This document shows, piece by piece, positions 22,372-30,578 of a stretch of 37,610 nt of DNA. Within the stretch, counting starts at the first letter, position 1; every line of letters starts with the position of its first letter. The position numbers and the translations under genes were made by a program. Below the pieces are notes generated by a model that saw only the letters and a program-made list of their open reading frames with translations, did no database searches and was not told where the DNA came from. The stretch comes from Candidatus Gastranaerophilales bacterium. GTDB lineage: Bacteria > Cyanobacteriota > Vampirovibrionia > Gastranaerophilales > Gastranaerophilaceae. The DNA is taken from NCBI GenBank assembly GCA_944323985.1, contig CALUUP010000014.1, positions 1 to 37,610 of the forward strand. Direction: 5' to 3'.

Positions 22372-23439
22372 ATGATTAAACCGGTAAGATTATCAGATAG
22401 CAATATAGAATTCAAAGCGAAGCAAAAGAAAGAATTTGATGAAGAGTCAAAGATATTACCTAATACTTTGCAAACTCGTGTTCGTCAAAAATTTCATAAA
22501 ACAACTAATGCTTTTTTAGAATATCCAATAAAGGGACTTAAGGGTGATGTGAACTCTGATTTTTATGAATTCCTTTCAATGGGTATTATTCCATATCTAG
22601 CTGGAAGTGGAATGTTCATGGCTTTGTTTAATATGGTAAAAAAATTAAATCCGAAATCTCAGTTAATTGCCTCATTAAATGGTAATAAAATGGCTTTGGG
22701 AGTTGTTTTGTATGGTTTATTAAAAACTATATCAAATGATTTTGTAACTCGTCCTGTATATTGGGGAACAGGAGTTGATATAGAACTTCCTGTACAACAT
22801 ATTTCTTATCCTCTACCAAAAGAACCTGGTAAAAATGCAAATATTATTCCTCAAATACAACAAAGAAAAGTTTATGATAGTAGAGAATTCTTTAGAAAAG
22901 ATTTGATTCAAAAAGATATTGGTATTCAATATTATGATAAAATAGCTAAGAAAATTGGTTTAGGTGAAGACTTAAACGATTCAGTAACAGAAACAACTCC
23001 AATTATTCAAAGCATTATTTCTACGACAAAAACAGCAAAAAGCTTATCATCATATGCTTGGGCTGGTATTGGTGTTGGAATGGCTACTCAAAATTGTTGG
23101 GGAGATTTCTTTGATGCAATAAAGAATAGAAAACGTCATATTGCAAAACCTAATGAAGGTTTAATGAATAAAATGGGCAGCAGATTAAAAAATGCCGGTG
23201 TTAATTTTGTAGATATTTCAAAAACATTTGGAAAATCTTTTGTAAAATCAATAAAAACACTTTGGACAGGTGAAGCAGGAACAAAAGGCTTTATGAAGCA
23301 TGCTGGTAAAGCTTGGATATTAGCAACATTAGCATTAACAGTTGGTTCTGTGACAAATGTTATATATAGAGCAAGACATATGGGCAAGTTGGCTAATAAA
23401 GACTTAATGGATAAGAATCAAGAAAGTACGGTGATTTAG
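22372..23439 (+). CDS. Unrecognised membrane-associated protein with N-terminal I-E-F motif
   Basis: 355 residues. N-terminus has NIEFKAK (11-17), then a charged region. Hydrophobic segments lie near 70-90 (IPYLAGSGMFMALFNMV), 108-125 (LGVVLYGLLK), 222-240 (YAWAGIGVGMATQNCW) and 310-330 (WILATLALTVGSVTNVIY). No family is recognised. The ribosome site GGGG is weak. The stop is 1 nt from the next start (TAG-T-ATG), so the two are coupled. It is the first gene of the three-gene unit with a GH13 enzyme. Confidence 0.75.
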   Translation: MIKPVRLSDSNIEFKAKQKKEFDEESKILPNTLQTRVRQKFHKTTNAFLEYPIKGLKGDVNSDFYEFLSMGIIPYLAGSGMFMALFNMVKKLNPKSQLIASLNGNKMALGVVLYGLLKTISNDFVTRPVYWGTGVDIELPVQHISYPLPKEPGKNANIIPQIQQRKVYDSREFFRKDLIQKDIGIQYYDKIAKKIGLGEDLNDSVTETTPIIQSIISTTKTAKSLSSYAWAGIGVGMATQNCWGDFFDAIKNRKRHIAKPNEGLMNKMGSRLKNAGVNFVDISKTFGKSFVKSIKTLWTGEAGTKGFMKHAGKAWILATLALTVGSVTNVIYRARHMGKLANKDLMDKNQESTVI

Positions 23440-23440
23440 T

Positions 23441-26020
23441 ATGGCAATATCTCCAATTCAAACAAATACAGAAAATACTAAGTCTCATAAGCATTATAAT
23501 GAGGCAACTAAGCCTGTTAAGACAAAAAATAATGTAAAACCATTAGCTCCTGAAGGACATTTAGTTCACGATAGATTAATGCAAATGCCAAGATTTTTCT
23601 TAAAAGATTTTGCATATGATATGAAAGCAGTTCGAGATGGTTTTAGAGGTACTGCAAATGATCACCAAACTGGTAGATTAAATGATGTTGGTATTAAATT
23701 AGGCGGTATAGGAATTGCTACAATGCTAGCGGCAAGAACTACAAACCCTATTGCAAGAATTATGGAATATGCTGGTTTAGGTGCTTTTTTAGCTGCAATG
23801 TCTATTTTTCCTAAAGTTGCGATTCAAGCTCCATCAAGAATGATGCACGGTTTTGATACCGGTATTGAATATATTGATGATCAAGGACGTAAAAAATCTG
23901 TATTCCAAGATTCTAATTATATTCCATTTGATATGTATCAAGGAGAACGTCCTAGTGAAGATTTAGATATTATTGGAGATAGATTAGGTATTCCAAGAGA
24001 TATTAAAAACAGGCATGATGTAATAAAAGAACAAATGAGAAAAATTGCTACTCAAAATAATACATTATGGATGTTAACAGCAGGTTTTGCAACTCCTGTA
24101 ATAGCAGCTCTAACTTGTTTTGGCTTAGAAAGATTAATAGCTCCTGCTTATGCAAATGTTAAAAATATGGCATATAATTCAAGAATATCTCATACATTAA
24201 AAGCTACTCAAAATATGCCAATTAATCCAGATGAAATTGCTTCTAATAATTTAAGCAAAAAAGTTGAAAATATTTTGAAAAATTATAAAGGAAAAGAACT
24301 TCCAACATCAGAATTAGATGATATTGTTAGACTTTTAACCAATGAAATGCCAAGTGGAGTTTCTGAAGGCATAAAAGAAGATTTAACAAATATTTTAACT
24401 CAAGAAAAGAATGGTTTTGTTGTTAAAGAAAATATTGCAGACGATATTATTTTATCAATTAAGAAGAGCTTGCCTAAAAATAATCAAACTATAATGGAGA
24501 AAGTTTTTGTTCCAATAAAAGAAGAAATTACGAATATTTTAAGCGGATATGAAACAATTACTCCTGATAATTTATTGGAAATTAAATCAAAATTAAAAGA
24601 GATATTTGCAAATAAAATTAAAAATGATGCAACTCTTTCTAATGATATGAAAGAATATTTAAAAGCTTTCCAAAATAATAATTTAATGGAAGGTATTTCT
24701 AAAAATTTGCAAAAAGAAAAATCTCATTTCTTAACCGAAAAAAGTATGAAAGAAATTGTAGATTTTGCTAAGATTTTTGGTGAATTTAAACATAATGAAA
24801 AACTTTTAGATAAATACACGAATTTTAAATTTGAACATAATTCAGAAACTGTTTTAGCTCGTTCATATGCTAAATTTGAAAAAACTTTATTTAATGTTTT
24901 AGATATCAAATTTAAAGATTTGAAACAGATGAAAGAATCTGAAACATATGCAAAAGAAATTTTAGATAGAAAATTAAATGAATTAGTAAAAGATGAAGCT
25001 AAATATAATAAAGCTATTTCTAAATTAACAAAAGTAATGTCAGAAATGGAAATTGCTTTAAATGGTAGAAATGCAGAAGGATCTCATGTAAAAGATTTAA
25101 TTACTGCAATAGAAAATAATTATAATATAACAGCTCAAAGACTTGAAAAGGCTGGAAACTTTAAAAATACTATTAATAAATTAGTAAAAGAAGATGTTAA
25201 AACTTTATCTAATTCAATTAATTCAAGAGAAGAATTATTTGATTTTATTGATGGAATTAGAGTAGATAAGACTTTGGAAAAAAATGGTATAGATTATGCC
25301 GTAGAAAATGCAAAAGGAGTAGGTTCAGCAAAAGAAGCTGCTATAAGCAGAATTTTTGAAAGATATCAAGGAGCTAAGAATTCATTTAACAGAATTTTGC
25401 ATACAATGGATGTTTATAAAAGAGAACTTCCTACTGGTGAATATGATAAAGAAATCATTAAAAAAGGTAAAGATATCTTATTAACAGGTACTTCATCAGA
25501 AAATACTTTAAAACATAATACAATAAATAATGCAAGTTTTTATAAAGATATTATGAATACTATATTTAGAGTTGAACAATATGAAGGTGGAAAAGCTGAA
25601 AATATAGTAAAAGGAAAAGGCTATATTACAGAAGCTACTAAAAAAGCAATGTCTGGAGAAAATGATATTGCAAGCGGAAAAGTATTAGATAGATTCCAAA
25701 ATTATATAAATAGATTTAGAAATATAGTAGGAAATAAAGCTATAGATTTTACAAAACCGGAACATATATTAGATAATAATATAAGAGCTTATGAAAAGAG
25801 CCAAAAACCAATGACAATGTTCAATTTAGTAGCACAAAGCCCAGTAGATTTTGTAAAAGGTGCTGCTGATAGGAGATATGGTACACAAAAATGGTTACGC
25901 ATTGTTTCAGCTATTGGTGCTGGTGTTATAGGTGCAACTGTATTAGCACAATATGGATTTGGTAAATTAAAAAATCCACATAATTTAAAGAAGCAGGTGA
26001 GTGATGACAAAAATAGCTAG
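23441..26020 (+). CDS. Large unrecognised protein: membrane segments flanking a long helical domain
   Basis: 859 residues. An N-terminal charged region is followed by hydrophobic segments at about 82-125 (GIGIATMLAAR, LGAFLAAMSIF) and 206-230 (LWMLTAGFATPVIAALTCFG). A very long, Lys/Glu/Asn-rich, predicted helical and partly coiled-coil domain spans about 240-815, and a C-terminal membrane segment lies at about 828-848 (IVSAIGAGVIGATVLAQYGFG). No catalytic motif or family is recognised. The stop lies 17 bp inside the GH13 gene. The layout (anchors at both ends, long helical middle) would suit a scaffold; that is inference. Confidence 0.75.
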   Translation: MAISPIQTNTENTKSHKHYNEATKPVKTKNNVKPLAPEGHLVHDRLMQMPRFFLKDFAYDMKAVRDGFRGTANDHQTGRLNDVGIKLGGIGIATMLAARTTNPIARIMEYAGLGAFLAAMSIFPKVAIQAPSRMMHGFDTGIEYIDDQGRKKSVFQDSNYIPFDMYQGERPSEDLDIIGDRLGIPRDIKNRHDVIKEQMRKIATQNNTLWMLTAGFATPVIAALTCFGLERLIAPAYANVKNMAYNSRISHTLKATQNMPINPDEIASNNLSKKVENILKNYKGKELPTSELDDIVRLLTNEMPSGVSEGIKEDLTNILTQEKNGFVVKENIADDIILSIKKSLPKNNQTIMEKVFVPIKEEITNILSGYETITPDNLLEIKSKLKEIFANKIKNDATLSNDMKEYLKAFQNNNLMEGISKNLQKEKSHFLTEKSMKEIVDFAKIFGEFKHNEKLLDKYTNFKFEHNSETVLARSYAKFEKTLFNVLDIKFKDLKQMKESETYAKEILDRKLNELVKDEAKYNKAISKLTKVMSEMEIALNGRNAEGSHVKDLITAIENNYNITAQRLEKAGNFKNTINKLVKEDVKTLSNSINSREELFDFIDGIRVDKTLEKNGIDYAVENAKGVGSAKEAAISRIFERYQGAKNSFNRILHTMDVYKRELPTGEYDKEIIKKGKDILLTGTSSENTLKHNTINNASFYKDIMNTIFRVEQYEGGKAENIVKGKGYITEATKKAMSGENDIASGKVLDRFQNYINRFRNIVGNKAIDFTKPEHILDNNIRAYEKSQKPMTMFNLVAQSPVDFVKGAADRRYGTQKWLRIVSAIGAGVIGATVLAQYGFGKLKNPHNLKKQVSDDKNS

Positions 26021-27800
26021 TATTAATCCAATTAGTTTTAGTGCAACAAGTAATATTCAACCTCAAGTAAAAAAAGATGAAGTAAAGTTGAACGGATACA
26101 ATAATGAAGTTTCAAAAATGTATCTTGAAAATTTGGCTTTAATGAATTCTGCAAAAGTAAAAAAAGTTGATTTAAATAAAACACAAGCAATCGAACCATA
26201 TAAAAATAATTTAAGAACAATGATTCAAAATAATGAATCAGTAATGATGGCAATTGTACCAAGAACTTTTACTGCTCAAGATTTAAATGGTGATGATAAA
26301 GTTACATTATCAACCGGTGAAAAAAATGGTACATTTTTAAGTGCAATTGACAGATTAGATGAATTAAAAGATTTAGGTATTAACACAATTCATATTTTAC
26401 CAATTCATCCACCTGGAAAGAAAAATGCAATGGGAACAGCAGGATCATTATATGCTCCAGCAAAATATGTAAATGATGATGGAACTTTGGCTATAGATCC
26501 TATGATTATTGATAAAAATGATCCTAGAACTCCAAATGAACAATTTAAAGCTTTAATAGATGAATGCCATAAGCGTGGAATAAAAGTAATGTTAGATCTT
26601 CCAAGTTGTGCTTCTGTTGATATGTTAGAAGCTGAGCCTGAATTAATGGCTTATGGTAGAAATGGTGAAGAAAAAACTCCACAAGGTTGGACAGATATTA
26701 GAATGTTTGAGCCTTGGGCAGATGAAGCTAAAAGAACTCTAAATCCAAAATTACTAGAAATGCACAAACAATATGTTGATGCTTGTATAGATTTAGGTAT
26801 TGATGGTATAAGAGCAGACGTTGCAAGAGCAAAACCTACAGAATTTTGGGATGTGTTAATCAAATACTCAAGAGAAAAAGATCCTGAATTTGCTTGGTTA
26901 GCAGAAAGCTATACTTATGAATGTGCTTCTCCAATGGTTAACATGCCATATGATAGACCTGAAGATTTATTAAGAGCAGGTTTTGATGATTATTATGGTC
27001 AATATCATATTTTCCATGATTGGAAAGGGGCTAATGATTTTAATGATTATATAAAATTAAATTTAGATTTATCACATAGACTACCAGCTGGGAAAAGTGT
27101 TATTGGTTCATTTTTAACACACGATGACAGCTCTTCAATGATTCACGGCGGTGAAAATTTTTGTAAGCTAACAACCGTTTTACAATCAACAATTCCTATG
27201 TGTAATCCATATTTTATAGATGGTTTCCAAACAGGAGATTATTACGATTATAAATATCGTGACACTAATAATATTGAAACTTGGACAACTAAATTTAATA
27301 AAGAAGAAGGTAAGTTTACTGATAAATATGATATGGATGAACATCGTTTTCGTTTAGCATTATTTAATTTATCAAGACAACCAGGCGGAGATTGTCCTGA
27401 TATTGCAAGAGTTATGGAAGGTACTCTTAAAATGAGAGAAGCTAATAAGGATGTGCTTGCTGATAGAAATAGTAGTTTTATTGAACTTGATAAAAGAGAA
27501 GATAAAAATGATCAAATAATTACTTATGCAAGACATAATAACGGAAGAACAATTCTTGTTGTAGCTAATAAAAATCCAAATAGAAATGTTACCGGTATTA
27601 TTGAAATTCCTGGCTTGAAGAAAGAACAAAAATTAGAAAATATGGTTCCAAACTACGGTGATACCAGTGAATTTCAAGTTAGTGAGAATGAATTAAAAGT
27701 AAATTTAGCACCTGCAGATGCTTATGTATTTGAAATTGATACTCCAAATCTAGAGCAAGACAGAAAAGGCTATGTATACAAACAAAAAGTTAATGACTAA
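26004..27800 (+). CDS. Alpha-amylase family (GH13) glycoside hydrolase, cytoplasmic
   Basis: 598 residues from ATG 26004 (a GTG one codon earlier is also possible; AGGTGA precedes both). The (beta/alpha)8 barrel runs from about 85 to 480. Catalytic residues are nucleophile D272 in GIDGIRADVARA, acid/base E301 in WLAESYT, and transition-state D374 in FLTHDDS. An EF-hand-like DLNGDDKVT loop (93-101) may bind calcium. A C-terminal beta domain follows (about 500-590). There is no signal peptide; the N-terminus has NPISFSA (8-14). It acts on alpha-glucans, perhaps a trehalose- or glycogen-related substrate, but specificity cannot be read. It is coupled by overlap to the two membrane proteins upstream. 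Confidence 0.88.
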   Translation: MTKIASINPISFSATSNIQPQVKKDEVKLNGYNNEVSKMYLENLALMNSAKVKKVDLNKTQAIEPYKNNLRTMIQNNESVMMAIVPRTFTAQDLNGDDKVTLSTGEKNGTFLSAIDRLDELKDLGINTIHILPIHPPGKKNAMGTAGSLYAPAKYVNDDGTLAIDPMIIDKNDPRTPNEQFKALIDECHKRGIKVMLDLPSCASVDMLEAEPELMAYGRNGEEKTPQGWTDIRMFEPWADEAKRTLNPKLLEMHKQYVDACIDLGIDGIRADVARAKPTEFWDVLIKYSREKDPEFAWLAESYTYECASPMVNMPYDRPEDLLRAGFDDYYGQYHIFHDWKGANDFNDYIKLNLDLSHRLPAGKSVIGSFLTHDDSSSMIHGGENFCKLTTVLQSTIPMCNPYFIDGFQTGDYYDYKYRDTNNIETWTTKFNKEEGKFTDKYDMDEHRFRLALFNLSRQPGGDCPDIARVMEGTLKMREANKDVLADRNSSFIELDKREDKNDQIITYARHNNGRTILVVANKNPNRNVTGIIEIPGLKKEQKLENMVPNYGDTSEFQVSENELKVNLAPADAYVFEIDTPNLEQDRKGYVYKQKVND

Positions 27801-27817
27801 GCAAACATTAAATAAAC

Positions 27818-27846
27818 AAAAAGAGAGTACCTTCTAGGTACTCTCT
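27818..27846. terminator. Terminator between the GH13 operon and the acetyltransferase
   Basis: 10-bp perfect stem AGAGAGTACC/GGTACTCTCT with a 5-nt loop. The T-run (T5) is on the minus strand, so it mainly ends the acetyltransferase transcript; on the plus strand it is a hairpin without a T-run. Confidence 0.8.
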
Positions 27847-28402
27847 AATCTTGTATAATCTTTTTTATTACTTTAGCAGGATTTCCTACTGCAACAGAAT
27901 TTTTAGGAATATCTTTTGTAACAACAGCTCCAGCTCCTATTACAGAACCATCGCCAACTGTAACCCCAGGAAGTATAATTACAGAACCTCCTAACCAACA
28001 ATTTTTCCCTATTTTTATGGGCTTGGCTGTTTCTATAAAAGTATTTCTTTTTTTATATTCTAAAGGATGAATAGGAGTATAAAATTGACAATTTGGACCA
28101 ATAAATGTATTATCACCAATTGAAACTTTTGCACAATCAAGCACAACACAATTGGCATTAAAATATACACCATTTCCTAATTCCAAATTACATCCGTAAT
28201 CACAAAATAAACTTGGTGTAATATAACAATTTTCGCCCATTTTACCAAGCAAAGATTTTAATATTTGTTCTCTCTTTTTTTCATCTTTTTCTTGGTTAAA
28301 TTCAAATAACGTTTCTCTTGATTTATCTCTTAGAGAAATTAAATAATCCGTCATTGGATTATACCATTCTCCATTAATCATTTTTTCATATTCTTTTTTC
28401 AT
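27845..28402 (-). CDS. Sugar O-acetyltransferase (maltose/galactoside type, LbH)
   Basis: 185 residues. An N-terminal Mac domain (about 3-57, EKMINGEWYNPMTDYLISLRDKS) is followed by left-handed beta-helix hexapeptide repeats (about 75-175, e.g. VSIGDNTFIGPNC, VGDGSVIGAGAVVTKDIP, GNPAKVI). The catalytic His is in TPIHPL. It transfers acetyl from acetyl-CoA to a sugar or nodulation-type substrate; LacA, Maa and NodL belong to this family. The start lacks a Shine-Dalgarno site; TGT-TATAAT ends 6 nt before the ATG. Confidence 0.93.
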   Translation of the reverse strand: MKKEYEKMINGEWYNPMTDYLISLRDKSRETLFEFNQEKDEKKREQILKSLLGKMGENCYITPSLFCDYGCNLELGNGVYFNANCVVLDCAKVSIGDNTFIGPNCQFYTPIHPLEYKKRNTFIETAKPIKIGKNCWLGGSVIILPGVTVGDGSVIGAGAVVTKDIPKNSVAVGNPAKVIKKIIQD

Positions 28403-28408
28403 AAAATG

Positions 28409-28417
28409 ATTATAACA
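28409..28417 (-). promoter_or_regulatory. Extended -10 of the acetyltransferase gene, leaderless spacing
   Basis: Minus strand TG-T-TATAAT (28409-28417), then CATTTT and ATG at 28402. The promoter abuts the terminator of the upstream small gene. Confidence 0.6.
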
Positions 28418-28448
28418 AAAAATCGGAATTTTTATAAATTCCGATTTT
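28417..28448 (-). terminator. Intrinsic terminator of the 50-residue gene
   Basis: 13-bp stem AAAATCGGAATTT/AAATTCCGATTTT with a 4-nt loop and T6 on the minus strand, 21 nt past the small gene stop. It partly overlaps the next promoter. Confidence 0.85.
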
Positions 28449-28468
28449 ACAAGATTGCTTTTTAAGAA

Positions 28469-28621
28469 TTATCCTTGATATGCTGCAGCAGCATTCCAAA
28501 TGCTAACTTGCTCCCAAGGAACATTCTTATTTTTTTCATTATCCTGACTTACGTTATAATCTATTTTATCATTTTTTATTTCCCAAGGATTACCTTTTTG
28601 TACATTGCCAATTCCGTCCAT
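28469..28621 (-). CDS. 50-residue small protein with two P-W-E motifs
   Basis: Start ATG at 28621 with AAGGATC 5 nt upstream and stop TAA at 28469, flanked by its own terminator. It begins MDGIGNVQKGNPWEIKND and ends with VSIWNAAAAYQG. Two 'PWE' triplets (12-14 and 35-37) lie about 23 residues apart in a hydrophilic Asn/Lys/Asp-rich chain. There is no signal peptide and no Cys. The combination of ribosome site, terminator and internal pattern makes it a real gene. Family unknown. Confidence 0.7.
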   Translation of the reverse strand: MDGIGNVQKGNPWEIKNDKIDYNVSQDNEKNKNVPWEQVSIWNAAAAYQG

Positions 28622-28724
28622 AGTTAGATCCTTTCTTTAATACCTTATATAACTCGTATATATATAAAGTATTTTTATAAAAAAGAATTTCAAAAATTGA
28701 TAAAATTGTTACAAAAGTTAATAT

Positions 28725-30245
28725 TTAAACTAAAATTTCTTTTTCATTTTTATAAGTTACATAGCCTAGAGGAGCAGCAGGCGGCTTTCTTAAGTATTTA
28801 GCTTTTGTATAAATTATTCCTACTTTGGAGGGTTGAGATGCAGAAGAATATTTTCTTGCTAGTTTACAACATTCAAATATTATTTCATCATTAGGCTCTT
28901 TATCATTTATTTTTAACAAAACGTGAGAGCCTGCACAAAGACGAGAATGAAACCAAATGTCTTCATCTTTTGCAAGTTTTGATATTATATAATCATTTTG
29001 CTTGTTATTTTTCCCTATATAAACATCAAATCCGTTAATATTTATTTTTGTTATTTCAGCTTTTTCTTGCTTTTTAGGCTTTGTATCATCAATTTTTAAT
29101 TCTGATTTTATTTCTTCCAAGTCTTTTAGAGTTTCAGATAAATTAATGCTGTATAAGATATTTTCTAAATAATCTTTTTCAATTTTTAAACCATTTAACA
29201 TATGTTCTGATTTTTCTTTTGTAGTTTTTGATTTTGTATATAATTTAAAATATCTTTGAGCATTTTCTTTTAAATTCTTTGTTTCATCTAATTCTATTTT
29301 TATATTTTGATTATTAATGTAATCAAAAAGTTCTATTTCTTTTTGGTAATCTTTTTTTTGATATAAATTTGCAGTTAATAATTCACCGTATAATTTATAT
29401 TTATCTGTATAGTCTCTTTTTTGTAAGAGTTGTGAAATTTTATTTATAGAATTATTAATTTTATTTAATTTCGGATTAACAATTGAAATCAAATGATGTT
29501 TTTCATTTGATAAGTTCATTTGTTCTTGAATTTTCGAATAATAATTATCCAGCATTTCATTTACAGAATTTTGTTTTATTGAATTTTCTAATAATTCCTT
29601 AAACAATGTATATTTGTCATCCCAAATTGCTGGTCTAAAATTTTCTGTATTCAGATAGTTTTTAATTTCTTCTTGAGAAAGTTCTCTAAATTGATTTTTT
29701 AATTCATTTGATAAATTATTAGAAACCGGAGGATAAATATATTTTAAACCACCTTGCAATTCTCTATAACGACTTTTTTCAGAGCCTACGTTATGAGCAC
29801 AACCTATAATTATAGAAGTTTCTCTATCATATAAAATTATATTAGAATGTTTTCCCATAAGTTCAACACAAAGACATAGTGATCGTTTTTGAGATAATTC
29901 ATCCATTGTTTCAAAATGAAATTCTATTATTCTTTCGTTTTCTATAACTTTAGCATCAAAAATTCTACAGCCTTCCAAATATTTTCTTAAAAGCATACAA
30001 AACATCGGAGGTTTTTGTGGAATAATAAGATTTCTTCTTTCAAGATTTTCTGCTGATGCAAAACAAATATGATAAATTTGCGGATTAATATTTATATATA
30101 ATTTTCGACTTTCAGCATTATTTCTAAGAGAAAAAATAAAATCTTTTCTTGTTGGTTGTTGAATTTTTTGAAGCCTTGCTCCAATAATAAAATCAATGTT
30201 TTCAATAAAAAAGGCTTTTAATGTTAAAAAATCAATATTTATCAT
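28725..30245 (-). CDS. rqcH: NFACT-family ribosome quality-control protein RqcH (FbpA-like)
   Basis: 506 residues, shorter than the usual 560-570. NFACT-N (about 1-230) is followed by a coiled-coil middle (about 250-390) and the NFACT-R RNA-binding domain (about 405-506; DVYIGKNNKQNDYI, WFHSRLCAGSHVLLK, PSKVGIIYTKAKYLRKPP). RqcH recruits tRNA-Ala to obstructed 50S subunits and adds C-terminal alanine tails. At the position where I expect the Asp-Arg pair of NFACT-N the sequence reads NERIIEF (E104-R105), so Asp appears to be Glu. The gene is coupled to an upstream secreted-protein gene by a TAATG overlap, and its ribosome site lies inside that gene. Confidence 0.9.
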   Translation of the reverse strand: MINIDFLTLKAFFIENIDFIIGARLQKIQQPTRKDFIFSLRNNAESRKLYININPQIYHICFASAENLERRNLIIPQKPPMFCMLLRKYLEGCRIFDAKVIENERIIEFHFETMDELSQKRSLCLCVELMGKHSNIILYDRETSIIIGCAHNVGSEKSRYRELQGGLKYIYPPVSNNLSNELKNQFRELSQEEIKNYLNTENFRPAIWDDKYTLFKELLENSIKQNSVNEMLDNYYSKIQEQMNLSNEKHHLISIVNPKLNKINNSINKISQLLQKRDYTDKYKLYGELLTANLYQKKDYQKEIELFDYINNQNIKIELDETKNLKENAQRYFKLYTKSKTTKEKSEHMLNGLKIEKDYLENILYSINLSETLKDLEEIKSELKIDDTKPKKQEKAEITKININGFDVYIGKNNKQNDYIISKLAKDEDIWFHSRLCAGSHVLLKINDKEPNDEIIFECCKLARKYSSASQPSKVGIIYTKAKYLRKPPAAPLGYVTYKNEKEILV

Positions 30246-30505
30246 TATTTACCTCTATAATATTGATTATAATTAGATTGAGTATTAACATAATTAGAGT
30301 AATTTGAGTAAACTTTATTTCTTGTAGAATAATTAGACTGAGCTTGCCAATAAGGAACTTGTCTTGTTTGTTGTCTTTGGCGATAAGCATTTTGTTGATA
30401 CGCTTGAATTTGATTTGCTCTATATGCAACTGGATTTATAGAAGCTGCGATTGAGATGTTAGAAACAAGTGAGAGTATTAATACAATTAAATAAACTTTT
30501 TTCAT
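30245..30505 (-). CDS. Secreted Gln/Asn/Tyr-rich small protein
   Basis: 86 residues from the ATG at 30505; a TTG five codons upstream overlaps the -10 element and is rejected. The signal peptide is MKK plus a hydrophobic core ending SIAA (about residues 1-21). The mature chain is low-complexity, rich in Gln, Asn, Tyr and Arg (e.g. AYQQNAYRQRQQ, SNYSNYVN). It may be a surface or matrix component; unknown family. A -10 TATAAT ends 6 nt before the ATG and there is no ribosome site. Its stop overlaps the rqcH start. Confidence 0.65.
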   Translation of the reverse strand: MKKVYLIVLILSLVSNISIAASINPVAYRANQIQAYQQNAYRQRQQTRQVPYWQAQSNYSTRNKVYSNYSNYVNTQSNYNQYYRGK

Positions 30506-30511
30506 ATATAT

Positions 30512-30517
30512 ATTATA
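30512..30517 (-). promoter_or_regulatory. -10 element with leaderless spacing
   Basis: TATAAT on the minus strand, then ATATAT and the ATG at 30505. The -35 position (TTTTAT) is weak. Confidence 0.5.
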
Positions 30518-30536
30518 CAATAAATTTATTATGCAT

Positions 30537-30570
30537 AAAAAAAGAGGTTTTATTAAAAACCTCTTTTTTA
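30537..30570. terminator. Bidirectional intrinsic terminator after valS
   Basis: GAGGTTTT/AAAACCTC core stem with A-rich and T-rich arms on both sides, giving T-runs on either strand. It lies just after the valS stop. Confidence 0.85.
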
Positions 30571-30578
30571 TGATTTAT

